This document shows positions 8,507 to 11,109 of a stretch of DNA of 11,109 bases, in pieces. The stretch lies in the NCBI GenBank assembly GCA_014801595.1, contig JAAVDV010000052.1, positions 1-11,109 on the forward strand. The letters are read 5' to 3'. Source of the DNA: Bacteroides sp. Its GTDB lineage: Bacteria; Bacteroidota; Bacteroidia; Bacteroidales; Muribaculaceae. The notes beneath the pieces are model-generated. The model saw only the letters and a program-made list of their open reading frames with translations. It made no database searches and had not been told where the DNA came from. A program made the position numbers and the translations under genes. How positions within the stretch are numbered: position 1 is the first letter of the stretch; the number at the start of each line of letters is the position of its first letter.

Positions 8507-8580
8507 GTCTGAAAAAATTAGATTAGTTAATGTTGTTTATTTAGTTTTTGTTTTTTCTTCTTTGTTCCTTAGCTCAGGAG
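8507..8580 (-). promoter_or_regulatory. A-rich untranslated leader of mfa1
   Basis: The transcribed strand ahead of the mfa1 start is strongly A-rich (AAGAAAAAACAAAAAC, then CTAAATAAACAACATTAAC) and lacks a Shine-Dalgarno sequence. In Bacteroidetes, unstructured A-rich leaders promote efficient translation, which suits a highly expressed shaft subunit. No TAnnTTTG promoter element was found in it, so mfa1 is probably read from upstream, though a non-consensus promoter is not excluded. Confidence 0.5.
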
Positions 8581-8675
8581 TCTATGGTTCTATGGTCTGT
8601 GGTCTCTGGACTAAAGACCTATGGTTCTATGGTCTGTGGTCTATGGACTAAAAACCATGGTTCTGTGGACTAAAG
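8581..8675 (+). repeat. Degenerate heptamer repeat cluster B
   Basis: Two 34-base units (8582-8615 and 8619-8652) differ at a single position and repeat with a 37-base period. Each is made of TCTATGG/TCTGTGG-type heptamers and ends GGACTAAA. A third shortened unit ends at 8675. The cluster fills most of the gap between the DUF3868 gene and mfa1, and its last ACTAAAG supplies the TAG stop of the DUF3868 gene. The strand given is the one reading TCTATGG. Cluster A beyond mfa1 has the opposite orientation. Confidence 0.85.
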
Positions 8676-10109
8676 AGTGATGACCGCAGGGGCTGTCATG
8701 CGCTCCAGGGCTGCGCGCGCCGCCGACACGTCGATGCCTCCGGCGGCTGCCTTCGTGAACTCATTGGCGGCTGCCGCATACCGGCCCTCCTTCGCAGCAA
8801 GCACTCCGCGCGCATAAGCGGCCTCGGGAGTGTCGCCCGCCTTGCTCAGATATTGCGACGCCAGATTCAGGTCGCCCGAAAGAATGGCGCAATTGGCGGC
8901 GTTGAGATTGGCCGTCGTGTCATCGGGATACATGCGGGCGGCCGTCATCAGTACGTCGGCATATTCAGCCGACTTCGGGTCGAGCGTCTCGGCATAGATG
9001 AAGAATTCACGCAGCGAAAGTTTCGAGGGATTCTTGCGGAAAACCTGCGCGATTTCGGCGGGATCCGTATATTTGCGCACCTGATAAGCCACCGTATAAT
9101 CCGAGTGACGCAGGCCGGGATAAATCTGCGCCAGCATGATGGCGTAATCCTTCGGGAACTGCTTCTTCAGCGCGGCATCCTTGGCATCGGGAGCCAGGTC
9201 GGAATCGATCACCTTGAGGATCGCGCTCTTCTCGGCCAGATCGGATTTCTCCACGGCTGCGCGCAGACCCGCCCAGTCCTCGGCCACCCACGCCGTCTTC
9301 ATCAGACCCTTCGGGAATGTATAGAGCTTGCGCACATACTCCGAGAGAGCCTCCGTACGCCCCTTGGCCAGACGCTCATTGTTGGTGTAGGAACCCTCAG
9401 GCGAAGCGTAGCCGGTGATGGTCAGCGTCGTGATGTCGGTATCCTTGTCGGATTTGATGCTGTCGATTGTGGCGCGGATCTTCGCCAGTTCCACAGGGTT
9501 GGAGCGGTAGTCGGGACGTATATTGGTGGTGTTCACCACGAAATCCACATAAGCCTCACCCTTGGCCGAGCGCATTTTCACGCGCTCCTCCACCGGAGTG
9601 ATATACGTCAGATCCACATCGAAGTTGCGTTCCCCCATGTCGAGGCGAGCGAGACCGCGGTCGGCGATAGTCTTCCGGCTTGAGCAGCACCCGAGGTTCT
9701 CCACCACCAGCTCGATATCGGCGTTCTCCATCCAGGGTTGCCATGCGGTAGAGGAGGAGTAGGGGAGGGTGGTAGTCTTTCCGGCGCAGTAATAGCGGTT
9801 GGAATCGGATTCGAGACGCTGCTGACGCTCGGCCTGTATCATGCGGTTGCGGCCGGCGAGCGTGACGCTTTCGAGGCGCACCGAGTCATTACCCGCCTTG
9901 ATTACGGGGGTGATGCGCGTCTCGACGTTGCGGGCCGTCGGCATACCGGAGAAATCCATGTCGAATGCAAGGTTGAGACGCGAACCGTCGCGCCCTACCT
10001 GCAGGTCGCTGACGGTGACATCGGCCACTTGCGGCATACGCGCCGCCACAGCAGTAGAAGCCAGGAGTATGGATGCTGAGAATAGGTAAGAGGGAAGGAA
10101 GGAATTCAT
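8670..10109 (-). CDS. DUF3868 / OmpA-like domain protein of the fimbrial operon
   Basis: The 479-residue product has a cleavable signal peptide (ASILLASTAVAA, cut near residue 23). Residues about 26-170 match the DUF3868 region, beta-rich, with VSDLQVGRDGSRLNLAFDMDF at the start and CC at 141-142. An OmpA-C-like domain follows at about 185-265. Its LTITGYASPEGS...NERLAKGRTEAL motif (229-255) is the Bacteroidetes version of the peptidoglycan-binding GHTD...N..LS..RA signature and keeps the Arg at 251. Residues about 380-470 form Ala-rich helical pairs resembling TPR repeats (TTANLNAANCAILSGDL, AAYARGVLAAKEGRY). It probably sits in the periplasm or outer membrane and links pilus assembly to the cell wall, though its exact function is unknown. 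It starts 30 bp after the DUF3575 gene. Its TAG stop lies inside the last unit of a repeat cluster, so the extreme C-terminus (ITL) may drift with the repeat. Confidence 0.88.
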   Translation of the reverse strand: MNSFLPSYLFSASILLASTAVAARMPQVADVTVSDLQVGRDGSRLNLAFDMDFSGMPTARNVETRITPVIKAGNDSVRLESVTLAGRNRMIQAERQQRLESDSNRYYCAGKTTTLPYSSSTAWQPWMENADIELVVENLGCCSSRKTIADRGLARLDMGERNFDVDLTYITPVEERVKMRSAKGEAYVDFVVNTTNIRPDYRSNPVELAKIRATIDSIKSDKDTDITTLTITGYASPEGSYTNNERLAKGRTEALSEYVRKLYTFPKGLMKTAWVAEDWAGLRAAVEKSDLAEKSAILKVIDSDLAPDAKDAALKKQFPKDYAIMLAQIYPGLRHSDYTVAYQVRKYTDPAEIAQVFRKNPSKLSLREFFIYAETLDPKSAEYADVLMTAARMYPDDTTANLNAANCAILSGDLNLASQYLSKAGDTPEAAYARGVLAAKEGRYAAAANEFTKAAAGGIDVSAARAALERMTAPAVITL

Positions 10110-10139
10110 GATGATCAGAAGCTTAGAAGGCGGGATTCA

Positions 10140-10727
10140 TTAAAAGATATAGACGAGGTTGAGGGCCGCCTTGGTAGGGCCGAAATAATTGTGGGGCTTG
10201 TCGGATGCGATTTTCGAGCCGCAGCTTTTGCAGGGGAAACGGTCGTAGCGGGTATAGGCCCAGCCGATACCGATTTCGGCCTCGATGTTCCAATGCTTGG
10301 CGAGCATCCAGGCATGGCCGTAGGTGACGCCTGCTCCGGCAAACCATCCCTGATAGCGGGAATCCTTCAGATGGGCGAAGTTTGTGCCGAGAAAATTGAA
10401 GTCGGGGAAGCCTATCGAACCTACATTATATTGACCGCCATGGAGTTCCAGACCGATGAAATTGCCGTTCAGGGCCTCGCAGAACCAATAGCGGACCTCC
10501 GGCTGGGCGAACCAGTGTTTCCACCGTTTGCCACCCGAGAACGACCAGTCATTAAGGTCGGCATTGAGATCGATTGACCATCGCGGGGCGACGGCCAGTT
10601 CGGCGCCGATATTGACGGAAGCGGTCGCGTCATACAGCAAGTTTGTCTTGATGGCGAAATCGCCTGCCTCGGCGTTGCAGATGCCGGCCAGGGGAATTAA
10701 TCCTAAAAGCCAGTGACGGAGTTTCAT
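10140..10727 (-). CDS. DUF3575 outer-membrane protein, first gene of the fimbrial operon
   Basis: The 195-residue product has a signal peptide (WLLGLIPLAGICNAEA, cut near residue 21). The mature protein starts with FAIKTNLLYDATASVNIGAELAV, the DUF3575 hallmark. Alternating aromatic and hydrophobic strands and a final Phe (LNLVYIF) suggest a small outer-membrane beta-barrel. The WSFSGGKRWKHWFAQPEVRYWF segment (61-82) and YDRFPCKSCGSKI with Cys166 and Cys169 are family features; the CxxC pair probably forms a disulfide or binds metal. DUF3575 genes commonly open Bacteroidales fimbrial operons, immediately before DUF3868. An assembly or surface-display role is likely but unproven. A consensus promoter and a stem-loop lie in the roughly 100-base leader. 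Confidence 0.9.
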   Translation of the reverse strand: MKLRHWLLGLIPLAGICNAEAGDFAIKTNLLYDATASVNIGAELAVAPRWSIDLNADLNDWSFSGGKRWKHWFAQPEVRYWFCEALNGNFIGLELHGGQYNVGSIGFPDFNFLGTNFAHLKDSRYQGWFAGAGVTYGHAWMLAKHWNIEAEIGIGWAYTRYDRFPCKSCGSKIASDKPHNYFGPTKAALNLVYIF

Positions 10728-10789
10728 ATCAGTCAGAAAAAAATTAGCTCAGAGTATGGTAAAACTTAGCATGTGTCGGTATCCCTTTT

Positions 10790-10824
10790 CCACTGCTACA
10801 CTCCCGGCAGGAGTGTAGCAGTGG
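10790..10824 (-). promoter_or_regulatory. Perfect 15-bp stem-loop at the 5' end of the operon leader
   Basis: CCACTGCTACACTCC (10790-10804) pairs exactly with GGAGTGTAGCAGTGG (10810-10824) around a CGGCA loop. It begins only about 7 bases after the predicted transcription start. No T tract follows on either strand, so it is not an ordinary terminator. A role in 5'-end protection of the mRNA or as a protein or RNA target is plausible. Confidence 0.75.
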
Positions 10825-10837
10825 CGGAAACCGGGAG

Positions 10838-10869
10838 CAAAATTATAAAAAATGTTGAATCTTGACAAA
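10838..10869 (-). promoter_or_regulatory. Bacteroidales-type promoter of the fimbrial operon
   Basis: The minus strand reads TTTG (10869-10866), 20 bases, then TAATTTTG (10845-10838). This matches the Bacteroides consensus TTTG at -33 and TAnnTTTG at -7 with normal spacing. Transcription should start near 10831, giving a leader of about 100 bases before the DUF3575 gene. It is the only full match I found in any minus-strand intergenic gap, supporting a single long transcript. Confidence 0.75.
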
Positions 10870-10967
10870 CATTTTAACAAATAAATTTTTTAATGACAGA
10901 TTGCCACAGCTGCCCTTGTAAATAATCATAGAGATAATTGATTGATATTCAAATAAATGCGCGAATT

Positions 10968-10983
10968 TATGTTATATAACATA
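10968..10983. promoter_or_regulatory. 16-bp perfect palindrome, possible operator
   Basis: TATGTTATATAACATA is its own reverse complement and lies about 100 bp upstream of the -33 element. It could bind a dimeric regulator, but the AT-rich context makes a chance palindrome realistic. Confidence 0.3.
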
Positions 10984-11029
10984 TTCTGAAAAATTCCTTA
11001 TCATTCCGCTGATAATCCCGGCTGCAGGG

Positions 11030-11068
11030 GGCGGCGGAGCCGCCGGGCACCAACGAGCTTCGCGCCGG
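11030..11068. repeat. Dispersed structured element, copy 2
   Basis: GGCGGCGGAGCCGCC (11030-11044) is followed by GGGCACCAACGAGCTTCGCGCCGG, in the same layout as the copy at 5653-5690. The stem pairs carry compensatory changes relative to copy 1. It lies at the upstream border of the operon's regulatory region. Confidence 0.7.
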
Positions 11069-11109
11069 TGAAGGCTGCCTGAAAGGGGCAAGGAAGGCCT
11101 CGGAAAGGA

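Larger units (their letters stand above)
10870..11109. other. AT-rich non-coding region upstream of the operon
   Basis: I see no convincing coding frame here. The first half is very AT-rich, as expected upstream of a promoter, and contains a 16-bp perfect palindrome. The last 80 bases switch to GC-rich sequence with a dispersed element. No site-specific recombinase gene is present in the window. Confidence 0.6.

Noticed and set aside
8581..8675. Tandem repeats considered as a CRISPR array
   Set aside because: Units follow with a 37-base period and almost no unique spacer, and no cas gene is present.
8853..9683. Long plus-strand open frame (276 codons) antisense to the DUF3868 gene
   Set aside because: It is a codon-bias shadow of a GC-rich gene, has no recognisable domain, and the opposite strand encodes a clear family member.
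10790..10824. 15-bp stem-loop considered as an intrinsic terminator of an upstream gene
   Set aside because: No T tract follows the stem on either strand, and it lies just inside the predicted operon transcript.
10790..10983. Invertible promoter flanked by inverted repeats, as in Bacteroides capsule loci
   Set aside because: The stem arms are only 5 bases apart and do not flank the promoter, the 10968 palindrome is unrelated to them, and no recombinase gene is in view.
1..11109. tRNA, rRNA, insertion sequences and transposase genes
   Set aside because: I saw no sequence with their signatures on either strand.

Overview
The window looks like a chromosomal segment of a gut Bacteroidales bacterium, possibly Muribaculaceae/S24-7. 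Evidence: Bacteroidales-type promoter spelling (TTTG-N20-TAnnTTTG), lipoprotein signals followed by acidic residues, and fimbrial families (DUF3575, DUF3868, Mfa1, FimB/Mfa2) largely confined to this order. The family-level placement is an inference from general character only.

All seven recognised genes lie on the minus strand and read right to left as one type V (Mfa/FimA-type) pilus operon. The order is: a DUF3575 outer-membrane protein (10727-10140); a DUF3868/OmpA-like protein with a C-terminal helical repeat region (10109-8670); the Mfa1-family major fimbrillin (8506-6986); the FimB/Mfa2-family anchor (6781-5750); an accessory fimbrillin-like lipoprotein (5604-4351); a 936-residue putative tip adhesin ending in two modules that look like starch-binding module 26 (4274-1464); and a further large fimbrillin-like lipoprotein that starts at 1433 and leaves the window still open. 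The only recognisable promoter lies ahead of the first gene, followed by a perfect 15-bp stem-loop in the leader.

The first two genes probably act at the outer membrane and periplasm in pilus biogenesis. Mfa1 polymerises into the shaft, Mfa2 anchors it, and the last three are likely accessory or tip subunits deciding what the pilus binds. The predicted alpha-glucan-binding modules suggest a pilus that attaches to starch, glycogen or a similar glycan.

Non-coding structure is rich. Degenerate heptamer repeat clusters (TCTATGG units punctuated by ACTAAA) flank mfa1 in inverted orientation. A perfect 13-bp stem lies just behind the mfa1 stop. A small structured dispersed element (GGCRGCGGAGCYGCC) occurs twice with compensatory base changes. 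Base composition is mosaic: the surface-exposed subunits (Mfa1, both large tip-type proteins) are visibly AT-richer than the biogenesis and anchor genes, as expected if subunit genes are exchanged as cassettes.
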